A stretch of DNA of 32,535 bases, taken from contig CAZCSK010000027.1 in the NCBI GenBank assembly GCA_964501265.1, forward strand, positions 1 to 32,535, written 5' to 3'. The translations under genes were made by a program, and so were the position numbers. The notes below the pieces were generated by a model. The model did not search any database and was not told the origin of the DNA. It worked only from the letters and a program-made list of their open reading frames with translations. This stretch comes from CAZCSK01 sp964501265 (GTDB lineage: Bacteria > Actinomycetota > CADDZG01 > JAHWKV01). Below are positions 22,085 through 30,762 of this stretch, piece after piece. Positions within the stretch are counted from its first letter, which is position 1. Every line of letters begins with the position of its first letter.

Positions 22085-23233
22085 TTAAACGGCGGGGCTG
22101 TCGACTCCCCTGCGTTCCGGCTCTCGGCGGAGCGAATCCTCATTCAGTCGACGCTCCGGGACTTCCCATGTGTCCCCGCCAACAAGCAACTTCGACAAGT
22201 CTCCGGGGCCGGACTTCTCATTGGCGGCAACCAGCTGAGCGGACATCATGTCGTCGTAAGTGTCACGCTGGATCGATCTAAAAACGCCCATCGGCGTTGG
22301 ACCAGACGGGCCATGCGCCAGCCGCGACAATGCAAAAGCCATGCTCGGATCTTCCCGATGGGCGTCGTGCACCGCGATTCGCTCAAGGCCAACATCGGCA
22401 ACCTCCACGATCTTGGCAGCCCCATCTTCGAAAATGACACCCCTCTGTTGCTGATCGCCGAACAGAATCTTCTCGCCGTGGACCAGCCGAATCTGGAAGT
22501 TGGGGCGCCCGCCCTTTTGTGTCAGCAGGTCAAAGGCTCCGTCGTTGAACACATTGCAGTTCTGGTAGATCTCCACGAAGGCCGAGCCCTTGTGTTCAGC
22601 CAGTTGACGAAGGATGTCGGTCAGGTATTTGCGGTCCTGATCAATCGCCCTCGCAACGAAGGTCGCCTCGGCCCCCAGAGCCAAAGAAATCGGATTGAAG
22701 GGGTAGTCAAGAGACCCCATTGGCGTGGAATATGTAACTTTGCCGACCTCGGAGGTCGGAGAGTACTGCCCCTTGGTCAGGCCGTAGATCTGATTGTTGA
22801 AGAGCAGGATTTTGAGGTTGACGTTGCGACGGAGTGCATGGATCAAATGGTTGCCGCCGATTGACAGTCCGTCGCCATCGCCAGTGACCACCCAGACGGA
22901 GAGGTCGGGACGCGTCATTGCGAGGCCACTCGCAATCGCCGGCGCTCGGCCGTGGATGCCGTGAAAGCCGTAAGTGTTCATGTAATAAGGAAAACGGCTC
23001 GAACAACCGATGCCCGATACAAACACGATGCGTTCGCGCTCGAGCCCCAGCTCCGGCATAAAACTCTGGATAGTTGCCAGGATGGCATAGTCACCGCAAC
23101 CAGGGCACCAACGTACGTCCTGGTCGGATGTGAAGTCCTTCTTAGTCATTTCGACCGCGAGAGCACCGTTGGCTAGTGAGCCATTTGTACTCACGCCGTT
23201 CTGATTCCCGTCCCCCGTTCCTTCAGTCGTCAT
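22085..23233 (-). CDS. korB: 2-oxoacid:ferredoxin oxidoreductase beta subunit
   Basis: Catalytic half of 2-oxoglutarate (or related 2-oxoacid):ferredoxin oxidoreductase, which converts the 2-oxoacid and CoA to acyl-CoA, CO2 and reduced ferredoxin. 382 residues. The TPP motif is GDGDGLSIGGNHLIHALRRN (118-137) with LLFNNQIYG. The [4Fe-4S] ligands are Cys43 and Cys46 (WCPGCGDY), Cys77 (GIGCSSR) and Cys226 (YQNCNVF). The GHIHGRAP-like GFHGIHGRAPAIASG is present. Length and motifs are those of the mycobacterial KorB type. The start overlaps the korA 3' end by 11 nt, so the subunits are coupled. The first 30 residues are a poorly conserved Gly/Asn/Thr leader, and a start at Met29 cannot be excluded. 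Confidence 0.93.
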   Translation of the reverse strand: MTTEGTGDGNQNGVSTNGSLANGALAVEMTKKDFTSDQDVRWCPGCGDYAILATIQSFMPELGLERERIVFVSGIGCSSRFPYYMNTYGFHGIHGRAPAIASGLAMTRPDLSVWVVTGDGDGLSIGGNHLIHALRRNVNLKILLFNNQIYGLTKGQYSPTSEVGKVTYSTPMGSLDYPFNPISLALGAEATFVARAIDQDRKYLTDILRQLAEHKGSAFVEIYQNCNVFNDGAFDLLTQKGGRPNFQIRLVHGEKILFGDQQQRGVIFEDGAAKIVEVADVGLERIAVHDAHREDPSMAFALSRLAHGPSGPTPMGVFRSIQRDTYDDMMSAQLVAANEKSGPGDLSKLLVGGDTWEVPERRLNEDSLRREPERRGVDSPAV

Positions 23234-25070
23234 CGAGCATCTCCAAAAGCTTTACTTCGATCTCAGCGGCCCTGAACGGAACGCCCTGCACCTTGTTGTA
23301 ACTGGTCGTGTCGGTGAGGTACCTAAAACGAAGGATCTTGGAAAGTTGGCCCATGTTCATCTCTGGGACCAAGACTCGAGAGTAAGACGCAAGCACCTTG
23401 CCTAGGTTCTTCGGCATCGGGTTCAGGTGCATCAGGTGCGCCTGCGCGACCTTCTTGCCTCGGGCCCTAACGCGCCTGACTCCGGCGCCTATGGTGCCCC
23501 AGGTCGATCCCCAGCCGATCACCAGGACGTCGGCACCGTCGGGGTCGTCTACGTAAACGTCGGGAATATCGTTGGCGATGCCGGCAATCTTGGCCGCCCG
23601 AAGGTGAGTCATCTTTTCGTGGTTTTCAGGATCGTAGGAGATGCCGCCAAGACCGTCTGCCTTCTCAAGGCCGCCTATCCGGTGCTCTAGCCCCTTCGTT
23701 CCCGGAATCGCCCACGGTCGCGCAAGGGTCTGTTGATCTCGGAGAAACGGCCAGAACTCACCCTCGTGATTTGGCTCGGTCGCGAAGTCCACGGAGATGT
23801 CTGGAAGGGAATCAACCGTCGGGATCAGCCAAGGTTCGGAACCGTTAGCTATAAAACCGTCACTCATGACGAAGACGGGAGTTCGGTACTTAAGGGCGAT
23901 GCGCGCCCCTTCAATGACTGCGTAGAAGCAATGTGCAGGTGAGTAAGCGGCAACGATCGGAACGGGCGCCTCTCCATGCCGGCCAAACATCGCGTGCAGC
24001 AAGTCGGATTGCTCGGTCTTGGTCGGCAGACCCGTCGACGGACCTCCCCTCTGCACGTCGATGATTAACATGGGCAACTCGACTGAGACTCCTAAGCCGA
24101 TCGTCTCGCTCTTCAAATCCAGACCCGGCCCGCTGGTGGTCGTCACTGCCAGACTTCCTCCAAACGCGGCCCCAACCACTGCGCCCATTGCAGCGATTTC
24201 ATCTTCCGCCTGAAACGTCCTGACACCGAAGTGCTTGAAGTTCGAGAGTTGATGCAAGATGTCCGAGGCGGGCGTGATCGGATATGAGCCCAAAAAGAGC
24301 GGCAACTTAGCTTGGTGCGCCGCAGCGATGAGCCCCCAGGCCATGGCCTGGTTGCCAGTGACGTTGCGGTAACGGCCCGGTTTTAGAGATGCCGGTTTGA
24401 CGGTGAAGGTCGATGCAAACATCTCGGTCGTTTCGCCGAAGTTGTAACCCGCCTTGAAGACCGCGGCGTTTGCCTCCATCACATCGGGCTTCTTAGCAAA
24501 TTTTTTCTCAAGGAACTCGAGCGTCGGTTCAATGGACCTGTGGAACATGAACGACATCACCCCGAGGGCAAACATGTTCTTCGATTGATCGGCCTGTTTC
24601 TTCCCGACTCCCAAATCTTTAAGAGACCCGATGGTCAACGAGGACATTGGAATCTGATAAACGATGTAGCCGTCCAAAGACCCGTCCGTCAAGGGGTTGG
24701 CTGCGTATCCGGCCTTCTCGAGGTTGCCCGCGGTGAAGGCATCGGAGTTCACTATAAGGATTCCGCCCTTTACCAGTTCCTTGACGTTTGTCTTGAGCCC
24801 AGCGGGATTCATGGCAACCAGGACATTGGGGGCGTCGCCGGGGGTCAGGATGTCGTGGTCGGAGAAATGGACCTGGAAGGAAGAGACCCCGGCCAATGTG
24901 CCCGCCGGGGCCCGAATCTCCGCAGGAAAGTCCGGCAGTGTGGAAAGGTCGTTGCCCATTACGGCGGTGGCATCGGTAAAGCGGTTGCCCGTGAGTTGCA
25001 TTCCATCGCCGGAATCACCGGCAAATCGAACAACAACGCGGTCGAGTTCCTTGACCGGCGCGGCGGGCAT
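23223..25070 (-). CDS. korA: 2-oxoacid:ferredoxin oxidoreductase, fused gamma-alpha subunit
   Basis: 615 residues. An N-terminal gamma domain (about 10-190, VVVRFAGDSGDGMQLTGNRF) is fused to the alpha domain (about 225-615, GNQAMAWGLIAAAHQAKLPLF, SYPITPASDILHQLS, FQAEDEIAAMGAVVGAAF, TTTSGPGLDLKSETIGLGVS). VQRGGPSTGLPTKTEQSDLL is the hallmark block. There is no ferredoxin domain, so electrons leave to a separate ferredoxin; a candidate (fdxA) lies 0.8 kb away. SD aaggaac precedes the ATG. The operon korA-korB-ilvG-like runs leftward. In mycobacteria KorAB replaces or supplements 2-oxoglutarate dehydrogenase in the TCA cycle. Confidence 0.94.
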   Translation of the reverse strand: MPAAPVKELDRVVVRFAGDSGDGMQLTGNRFTDATAVMGNDLSTLPDFPAEIRAPAGTLAGVSSFQVHFSDHDILTPGDAPNVLVAMNPAGLKTNVKELVKGGILIVNSDAFTAGNLEKAGYAANPLTDGSLDGYIVYQIPMSSLTIGSLKDLGVGKKQADQSKNMFALGVMSFMFHRSIEPTLEFLEKKFAKKPDVMEANAAVFKAGYNFGETTEMFASTFTVKPASLKPGRYRNVTGNQAMAWGLIAAAHQAKLPLFLGSYPITPASDILHQLSNFKHFGVRTFQAEDEIAAMGAVVGAAFGGSLAVTTTSGPGLDLKSETIGLGVSVELPMLIIDVQRGGPSTGLPTKTEQSDLLHAMFGRHGEAPVPIVAAYSPAHCFYAVIEGARIALKYRTPVFVMSDGFIANGSEPWLIPTVDSLPDISVDFATEPNHEGEFWPFLRDQQTLARPWAIPGTKGLEHRIGGLEKADGLGGISYDPENHEKMTHLRAAKIAGIANDIPDVYVDDPDGADVLVIGWGSTWGTIGAGVRRVRARGKKVAQAHLMHLNPMPKNLGKVLASYSRVLVPEMNMGQLSKILRFRYLTDTTSYNKVQGVPFRAAEIEVKLLEMLDDD

Positions 25071-25168
25071 GAGTTCCTTTCTTGAATCGCTAGAACCTAT
25101 GCTAACACCGGACGGAGGAACTAACTTCGTCGTTTGAACGTCAAGAACATGAAATTAGGAGGTCCTGG

Positions 25169-25651
25169 ATGAAGCGTTACTTCATTTCGACTCTACTATT
25201 CGCACTGGTGGCAATAGCCTGTTCTCAAACATCCGAACCCGACCCAGGGAAGCGGGAGGAGAGCGGTGGCGGGCCCGTAGCGGCGGGGATGTGCGTCCAG
25301 ATGTCGCCTGAGGCCCTCAAGGAGCAAGAGTTCGCATTCGACGGGACGGTGAAGTCGATAACGTTGCCCAACGAGAATCTGCCCGAAGGCGACCCCGAGG
25401 ATTCCGTTTCGGCGACATTCACAGTGCAGACTTGGTTCAAGGGCGGCCCGGGGGCCGGGGGGGCCGATACGGAAGTGACCCTTAACGCGCCGGTGCCGTT
25501 CAGCGCCGTTTCGAGCATCGACTTTCCCGAGCTGCGTGAAGGAGATCGCTATCTAGTTTCGGGTGCCGAGAACTTCATGCACGGATGCGGATTCACAAAG
25601 GTTCACTCCGAAACCGAAGTCGAAGTTTGGAAAGAAGCTTTCGCAGACTAG
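25169..25651 (+). CDS. small lipoprotein, unknown
   Basis: 160 residues with a strong aggagg 7 nt before the ATG. The N-terminus is a lipoprotein signal (MKRYFISTLLFALVAIAC) with the lipid-acceptor Cys18. After a Pro/Glu/Gly-rich linker, the domain at about 40-158 is beta-rich: FDGTVKSI, SATFTVQTWFKG, GDRYLVSGAENF and a Cys pair (Cys42 and Cys at the MHGCGF site). The pattern of a strand pair followed by YLV...CGF resembles the netrin/TIMP-like fold, but that is a weak match by eye. It is divergent from korA and convergent with the ferredoxin unit. lgt, which lipidates such proteins, is 0.7 kb downstream. Confidence 0.75.
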   Translation: MKRYFISTLLFALVAIACSQTSEPDPGKREESGGGPVAAGMCVQMSPEALKEQEFAFDGTVKSITLPNENLPEGDPEDSVSATFTVQTWFKGGPGAGGADTEVTLNAPVPFSAVSSIDFPELREGDRYLVSGAENFMHGCGFTKVHSETEVEVWKEAFAD

Positions 25652-25660
25652 TGATTGTTC

Positions 25661-25909
25661 TCAAGTCGGTCGGCGGGGAATTACTTTTAACCTGGTGATG
25701 TCGTCGTCTTTGACTTCCACAACTTCTCCGTTGCGACGCACTATCCGGTAGACAACGTCGCCGGAGACTTGGTCAATTCCATCAAGGACGCCGACTGCCT
25801 CGCTGAAAGGATACGAAGGGTCGTCGTGGATTCTAAATTGAAGCGAGACGCGAACTCCTAAGTCCGCTTCGGTAAGCCTATTCGCCGCCGCGCTCCTCGG
25901 ACGGGGCAA
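25661..25909 (-). CDS. small basic-acidic domain protein downstream of the ferredoxin
   Basis: About 82 residues. The recognisable part is GVRVSLQFRIHDDP, then SEAVGVLDGIDQVSGDVVYR and NGEVVEVKDDDITRLKVIP, a short beta-barrel-like domain. Similar sequences sit at the N-terminus of some actinobacterial GNAT-related proteins, often near fdxA; here it ends without an acetyltransferase domain. The start is uncertain. The best candidate is a TTG at 25909, which overlaps the end of fdxA by 32 nt; no ATG or GTG lies closer to the domain. Function unknown. Confidence 0.5.
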   Translation of the reverse strand: MPRPRSAAANRLTEADLGVRVSLQFRIHDDPSYPFSEAVGVLDGIDQVSGDVVYRIVRRNGEVVEVKDDDITRLKVIPRRPT

Positions 25910-26180
25910 ACGGGCTTTCGGCCGCTCCCCCTGACGCGTCGGGATTCGTAGCGAACCAATTGGTGTTCTTGTCGATATATTCCTTCCACTCCGCCGGCAC
26001 GTTGTCGCCGGGGAATATGGCATCGACGGGACAGGCGGGCAGGCATGCGTCGCAGTCGACGCACTCCTCGGGATGGATGTAGAGCTGGTCTTCGCCTTCA
26101 TAAATGCAGTCGACGGGGCACTCATCTACGCATGCGCGGTCTTTTACGCCGATGCAAGGCTCTGTGATTATGTAGGTCAT
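25878..26180 (-). CDS. fdxA: seven-iron (3Fe-4S/4Fe-4S) ferredoxin
   Basis: 100 residues from the ATG at 26180; the longer frame to 26252 adds non-family sequence. Eight cysteines in order: C9, C17, C21, C25, then C40, C43, C46 and C50 (ECVDCDACLPACP). The block CIGVKDRACVDECPVDCIYEGEDQLYIHPEEC is nearly invariant in actinobacterial FdxA/FdxC. A hydrophilic C-terminal tail of about 25 residues (GGAAESPFAPSEERGGE) is extra. It can take electrons from KorAB or give them to LipA or a P450 partner. TATACT at 26211-26206 is a plausible -10 with a leader of about 25 nt. Confidence 0.95.
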   Translation of the reverse strand: MTYIITEPCIGVKDRACVDECPVDCIYEGEDQLYIHPEECVDCDACLPACPVDAIFPGDNVPAEWKEYIDKNTNWFATNPDASGGAAESPFAPSEERGGE

Positions 26181-26205
26181 TGTTCTGTCGATCCTTTCGG
26201 GCCCA

Positions 26206-26211
26206 AGTATA
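26206..26211 (-). promoter_or_regulatory. possible -10 of fdxA
   Basis: On the minus strand TATACT stands about 25 nt upstream of the fdxA ATG. No good -35 at 16-18 nt. Confidence 0.35.
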
Positions 26212-26325
26212 CCGGGGCATTCTAACTTGAGGATCGGTCCGGAGGCCAGCATGCTTCAGCCTCCCGAAGGTGCGCGATACCATCCCAATCGAGGTACAGT
26301 CCCCAGATTACCAAGGAGGCCTTGA

Positions 26326-27378
26326 TTGTTGGGTTGGCGCGTAATTCCCCGAATCGGATTCGGCTGGTTTGGCGTTTCACCGCATGGCATCGGAATTGCC
26401 GCCGGCGTTTTCGCGGGGGCTTGGTTCATGGCGCGCCGGGCCCGCTCCCGCGGGCAGGATCCCGACTTGGTCTGGTCGGGGGCGTACTTCGGGGTGATCG
26501 GTTCCATTCTTGGAGCGCGCATTGCCTATGTGGCCGGCCATTTCAATGAATTCGAGAGCCCGATTGAGTGGCTGAAGATTTGGAAGGGCGGAATTTCACT
26601 GGTCGGCGGATTACTCGGTGCCTTTACGGCCGTCTATATCTTCACTCGGCGGCGCAACATCTCGTTCTTTCGTCTCGTTGACCTGGGGGCACCCTGGTTG
26701 GGTCTTGGGATTGCGATCGGCCGCATTGGAGACCTGTTGATCGGCGACCACCTGGGCAAGCAAACTTCCGGCTGGTGGGGCTGGCAATACAAGGGCGGGC
26801 TCTTGATATCCCCTCCCCCATGCATAACGCCCGCCGGAGAGGCCGTTTACTCGACCTTCGACGGATGCATTGCACCGGGAACAGTGGTCCATCAAACCGC
26901 GCTTTACGACTCGATCTGGAGCCTTGTGATTTTCGGGCTACTTCTTCTTCTCGACCGCAAGCCCCACAAGACGGGGTTCATGTTTCTTACCTGGGCTTCG
27001 CTTTATGCAGTGGGCCGAATAGGCACCGACTTTGCCCGAGTGGACAAGCATTGGTTTGGACTGGGACTCACGGGCAGCCAGCTGACTTCGATCGCCGCCC
27101 TCTTGGTGTGCCTGACGTTGCTCCTGCTCTTCCGGGGTGCGCCCCCTATGGCCACGTCAACGGAACTCCCCCCGCCGGCCCCCGCGCTCGAAGAAGAACC
27201 GAGCTCTACCGAGAGCGCCGAAGTGCACAACGCGGGGGCTGAGGCGGAGGCCGAGGCTGAAGAAGGGCGCGCGGCTGAGGTTGAGGGAGAGGCGGCGCAA
27301 GAAGAGGGAGAAGCCCCCGCCCAAGAGGTACCCGGGGAGGAAGAGGAACCGATCGGTTCCCCCGCCGTCCAAATTTGA
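26326..27378 (+). CDS. lgt: prolipoprotein diacylglyceryl transferase Lgt with long acidic tail
   Basis: First enzyme of lipoprotein maturation: it transfers diacylglyceryl from phosphatidylglycerol to the lipobox Cys, at the membrane. 350 residues from a TTG at 26326 with aaggagg 6 nt upstream. Visible are the seven-helix pattern, HGIGIAAGVFAGAWF, GARIAYVAGHF, the WKGGISLVGGLLGA block and the Lgt signature GRIGDLLIGDHLGKQTSG (about 126-143), followed by HQTALYDSIWSLVIFGLLLLL and GRIGTDFARVD. After the last helix (about 262) about 80 residues are a disordered Pro/Ala/Glu tail (AEAEAEAEEG, EGEAPAQEVPGEEEEP). This is not part of the catalytic core, but long acidic C-termini occur in actinobacterial Lgt. 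Confidence 0.94.
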   Translation: MLGWRVIPRIGFGWFGVSPHGIGIAAGVFAGAWFMARRARSRGQDPDLVWSGAYFGVIGSILGARIAYVAGHFNEFESPIEWLKIWKGGISLVGGLLGAFTAVYIFTRRRNISFFRLVDLGAPWLGLGIAIGRIGDLLIGDHLGKQTSGWWGWQYKGGLLISPPPCITPAGEAVYSTFDGCIAPGTVVHQTALYDSIWSLVIFGLLLLLDRKPHKTGFMFLTWASLYAVGRIGTDFARVDKHWFGLGLTGSQLTSIAALLVCLTLLLLFRGAPPMATSTELPPPAPALEEEPSSTESAEVHNAGAEAEAEAEEGRAAEVEGEAAQEEGEAPAQEVPGEEEEPIGSPAVQI

Positions 27379-27394
27379 AGCTGTGGTTCCGGAG

Positions 27395-28303
27395 CTACTT
27401 GGCCAATCTGGCCGAAGCCGCCTGGAACTGTTTACCTGCGTGGTAGGACGATCTCACCAACGGCCCGGATTCAACCCATGCAAAACCCATCTCCTCGCCT
27501 ATTCTCTTGTACTCGGCGAACTCCTCGGGCGTGACCCAGCGGTCGACGGGCACGTGATGATCAAAGGTCGGTGCCAAATACTGGCCGATCGTCATTAGGT
27601 CAACTCCGACGCCACGTAGATCACGGAGGCACTCGACTACCTCGTCCATTGTCTCTCCCATGCCGAGAATAATGTTCGACTTCGTCGGTACTAAGGGCTT
27701 GAACTCCTTCGCCAGCCGCAGGACTTCGAGAGAACGGTCATAACGAAATCCGGGTCGAATCTTCCGATGCAGGCGCCGCGACGTTTCGAGATTGTGAGCA
27801 AACACGTCGGGTTCCGCCGCTAGCACGGTCTCAATTGCCAGGGGGTCCCCTTTAAGATCTCCCGTCAACACCTCGACACCGCATCCGGGCAGTCTTCGAC
27901 GAATTGCACGAATTGTCTCCGCCCAAATCTCGGCAACTTTCTGAGGCGGCGCATCGTCGCGCTCGACACCAGTTATGACGGCGAAGTTCAGACCCATCTT
28001 CTCAATGGCCTCTGCTACCTTCTCGGGTTCACCGAGATCCAGTGCGCCTGGTTTGCCGGTAGCGATGTCGCAAAAGCCGCACCGGCGAGTGCATTTATCG
28101 CCGAGGATCAGAAAAGTCGCCTCTCGAGCCTCCCAGCACTCGTAGATATTGGGGCACTTTGCTTCCTCGCAAACAGTATGCAATCCAAGCCCGCGAACAA
28201 GTTGCTTCAAATCCGAATAATTGGGACCAGTTTTGAGTTTGGTCTTCAGCCACGGGGGTCTGGGGGCTCGCGCTTGGGGCTGCCCAATGAATACCTTGCT
28301 CAT
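27395..28303 (-). CDS. lipA: lipoyl synthase LipA (radical SAM)
   Basis: 302 residues. It inserts two sulfurs into octanoylated lipoyl domains. Auxiliary cluster ligands are Cys45, Cys50 and Cys56 (CEEAKCPNIYEC). The radical-SAM ligands are Cys71, Cys75 and Cys78 (CTRRCGFC). The C-terminal Ser ligand lies in RSSYHA (284-289). PTKSNIILGMGET and MTIGQYLAPTFDHHVPVDRWV are canonical. In the segment after the radical-SAM strand most LipA read RDDLPDGGA; here it is VERDDAPPQKV, lacking GGA. The start ATG overlaps the E1 stop (ATGA), so it is the last gene of E2-lipB-E1-lipA. Confidence 0.96.
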   Translation of the reverse strand: MSKVFIGQPQARAPRPPWLKTKLKTGPNYSDLKQLVRGLGLHTVCEEAKCPNIYECWEAREATFLILGDKCTRRCGFCDIATGKPGALDLGEPEKVAEAIEKMGLNFAVITGVERDDAPPQKVAEIWAETIRAIRRRLPGCGVEVLTGDLKGDPLAIETVLAAEPDVFAHNLETSRRLHRKIRPGFRYDRSLEVLRLAKEFKPLVPTKSNIILGMGETMDEVVECLRDLRGVGVDLMTIGQYLAPTFDHHVPVDRWVTPEEFAEYKRIGEEMGFAWVESGPLVRSSYHAGKQFQAASARLAK

Positions 28304-30762
28304 GAAAGCGGTGGGAAGCCGGCCGGGTTTCGGTCGGACATTATCGAGTAGGCCGCGCCAACTATGTCCTCAACGTTGGGCTTTGAGAAATATCCCCCGT
28401 CGGTACCATAAGGAGATCTATTCGGCTTGGCTGTCAATGTGTGCGGCGCTGAGTCCAGAAGTTCCCAGCCGCCCTGCTCCTCCAAAACTTGCTGAAGAAT
28501 GAATGCGGACGCTCCGCCGGGAACATCTTCGTCGACAACCAGCAGAGCATTCGTCTTTGTCAGTGACCCTGCTATTGCGTGATCGATGTCGAAGGGACTG
28601 AGAGTTTGAATGTCGATCAATTCGACGTCGACACCGAGTTCTGCAAGCGTCGATGAAGCCTCCAACGCTAGCTGGCAACACTCTCCATAGGTGACAAGAG
28701 TCAAGTCGCTTCCGGCCCTCAGCACCTCCGGCACACCGAGAGGAATCGTGAAGGTCCCAACATTGTCGGGAACTTTCTCCTTGTCCCGATACCCACTCAA
28801 GACTTCAATGACGATCGCCGGGTTGTCAGAACGCAGAAGGGTGTTGTACATCCCGGCCGCCCGCGTCATGTCGCGGGGCACGGCGAGGTAGAGACCTCGG
28901 CACGAATGAAGGATCATCGCCATTGGCGACCCTGTATGCCAAATACCATCGAAGCGGTGGCCCTTGGTTCGAATAACTACGGGCGACTTCTGGCCACCCG
29001 CGGTTCGATAATGAAGCGTGGCCAGGTCGTCGGAACAAACCTGAATCGCATATAGGAAATAGTCGAGGTATTGAATGTCGACGATCGGCCGCAAGCCTCT
29101 CATCGCCGCTCCAATTCCCTGACCGAGGATCGATGCTTCGCGAATACCCGTATCGGTGACCCGTAAGTCTCCGTACTTGGAGTTGAGTCCCTGAAAGACA
29201 AGGTTCACGTCGCCCATCTTGCCGACGTCCTCGCCCAGTGAAAAGATCCTAGGATCTCGCGATAAGTTGGCGTCGAAGCATCGCTGCAGGACAACTCGTC
29301 CGTCGACAATCTCCGAAGATTGCGAGTAGACCGGGGGTTGAACTTCGACCTCGAGCGGCGACTGCTTCGACTCACTGTGGAGGTGCGAGTTGTAGCGGCG
29401 ATCGTTGTTCGCGCGATATTCGGACAGGAAGGCCGACAGCTCGGTCTTGACCGCCGGCTCTTTGTCACGAACCGCTCGAAGGGCCCTAACCGCCGAGGAC
29501 TGAATCAGCCGTCTGTGCAAGCGAAGGGGCTCCTTGAGGTTGGAGAGGATCGAATCGAGTCCGGGAACTGAAGTCGCGGAGGTCAATTTTTCGATCAGCT
29601 CTGTTGCCTGAGCCTGCTCGGTTCGAAGAGGCCCCATGTATGCGTCCCAGGCGGCCTTTCGCTCCTGCTCGACAAAGCTGCGGTCTTCCACCTCGAACCC
29701 ATCGAGGGTTCCAGCGTTCGCAACCCCTTCGGCGATCATCCAAGTCCGCATCCGTAGGAGCGGATCGTTGTCCTCCTCCCATTCAAGGCGTACCTTCGAC
29801 TTGTATCGTTCATGACTGCCGCTCGTTGAATGCCCTTGAGGCTGGGTCATCTCAATAATGTGAAGAACTGCCGGTATGTGTTCTCGACGAACACGATCGA
29901 CGGCCTCAAGGTAAGCGCGGCAGAGCGCCGGATAGTCCCAGCCCTTGACGGCGTATATGTCCAGGCCGGAACGCTTACTTTCGTCGTACTGGAATCCTTT
30001 TAGCACTTCCGAAATCGACGACTTTGTGGTCTGCAGTTCATTGGGAACCGAGATTCCGTAACCGTCATCCCAAACAGAGACGATCATCGGAACTTGCAAG
30101 ACCCCGGCAGCATTGATGGTTTCGAAGAAGATTCCCTCGCTCGTACTGGCGTTGCCGATTGTGCCGAATGCCACTTCGTTTCCGTTTACGGAAAAACCAT
30201 CACGCACGTCCCGGAGTGTTGGTTCGTTTCGGTAAAGTTTGGAGGCGTAAGCGAGACCGAGAAGCCGCGCCATCTGACCTCCGGTCGGCGAAATGTCCGA
30301 GGTCGTGTGCTTACCCTCGACTATCCGGAGGAAGTTGCCCTCTTCGTCAAGCATTCGCGTGGCGAAATGCGAAGTCATCTGGCGCCCTCCCGAGGCCGGG
30401 TCGTGGCTCAAGTCTGAGTCAGCGTAGAGCTGCGCGAAGAACTCCCGCACGTTCGACATGCCCGCCGCTAGCATGAAAGTTTGGTCCCGGTAATAGCCCG
30501 AGCGGATGTCTCCGGGTTTAAACGCTTTGGCCATCGCGAGTTGCGCGACCTCTTTGCCGTCGCCGAAGATCCCGAAGGTCGTCTTTCCCCCGTGGACCTC
30601 TTTGCGTCCGATAAGACTGGCCTGACGGCTCTGATAAGCGATGCGGTAGTCGGAGATTATTTCGTCGTAACCCAACTCCACGCCAGGCGACAAACGGAAA
30701 ACTCCGCTTATCCTTTTCGGGGGGTTTGCCGCTTCTGGCGCGCCCGTCTCGACTTTAGCCAT
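28300..30762 (-). CDS. 2-oxoacid dehydrogenase E1, alpha and beta subunits fused
   Basis: 820 residues from the ATG at 30762; a further in-frame ATG at 30840 adds 26 residues that overlap lipB and are not family sequence. E1-alpha (about 25-400) has the TPP region GTIGNASTSEGIFFETINAAG then SVWDDGYGISVP. This is the IGNAS/WDDG variant seen in branched-chain-type fused E1. E1-beta (about 485-820) has LGEDVGKMGDVNLVFQGL, RVTDTGIREASILGQGIGAAMRG, PIVDIQYLDYF, GQKSPVVIRT, TYGECCQLALEA and ELIDIQTLSPFD. It feeds 2-oxoacid-derived acyl groups to E2. The specific 2-oxoacid cannot be told by eye. Codons 6-16 (TGAPEAANPPK) derive from a half-copy of the palindromic element. Confidence 0.9.
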   Translation of the reverse strand: MAKVETGAPEAANPPKRISGVFRLSPGVELGYDEIISDYRIAYQSRQASLIGRKEVHGGKTTFGIFGDGKEVAQLAMAKAFKPGDIRSGYYRDQTFMLAAGMSNVREFFAQLYADSDLSHDPASGGRQMTSHFATRMLDEEGNFLRIVEGKHTTSDISPTGGQMARLLGLAYASKLYRNEPTLRDVRDGFSVNGNEVAFGTIGNASTSEGIFFETINAAGVLQVPMIVSVWDDGYGISVPNELQTTKSSISEVLKGFQYDESKRSGLDIYAVKGWDYPALCRAYLEAVDRVRREHIPAVLHIIEMTQPQGHSTSGSHERYKSKVRLEWEEDNDPLLRMRTWMIAEGVANAGTLDGFEVEDRSFVEQERKAAWDAYMGPLRTEQAQATELIEKLTSATSVPGLDSILSNLKEPLRLHRRLIQSSAVRALRAVRDKEPAVKTELSAFLSEYRANNDRRYNSHLHSESKQSPLEVEVQPPVYSQSSEIVDGRVVLQRCFDANLSRDPRIFSLGEDVGKMGDVNLVFQGLNSKYGDLRVTDTGIREASILGQGIGAAMRGLRPIVDIQYLDYFLYAIQVCSDDLATLHYRTAGGQKSPVVIRTKGHRFDGIWHTGSPMAMILHSCRGLYLAVPRDMTRAAGMYNTLLRSDNPAIVIEVLSGYRDKEKVPDNVGTFTIPLGVPEVLRAGSDLTLVTYGECCQLALEASSTLAELGVDVELIDIQTLSPFDIDHAIAGSLTKTNALLVVDEDVPGGASAFILQQVLEEQGGWELLDSAPHTLTAKPNRSPYGTDGGYFSKPNVEDIVGAAYSIMSDRNPAGFPPLS
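30717..30746 (-). repeat. palindromic mini-element, half copy C, at the start of the E1 gene
   Basis: On the plus strand 26 of 30 bases match the left arm of copies A and B (tcggggggtt then gccgcttctggcgcgccc). The right arm is not found. The E1 gene reads the opposite strand, so the peptide is GAPEAANPPK rather than GGFAAS. It lies 16 nt inside the E1 start. Confidence 0.65.

Noticed and set aside
28246..28290. G-rich stretch in the lipA 5' end resembling the element
   Set aside because: It encodes the native RPPWLK region of LipA and the alignment needs several gaps.
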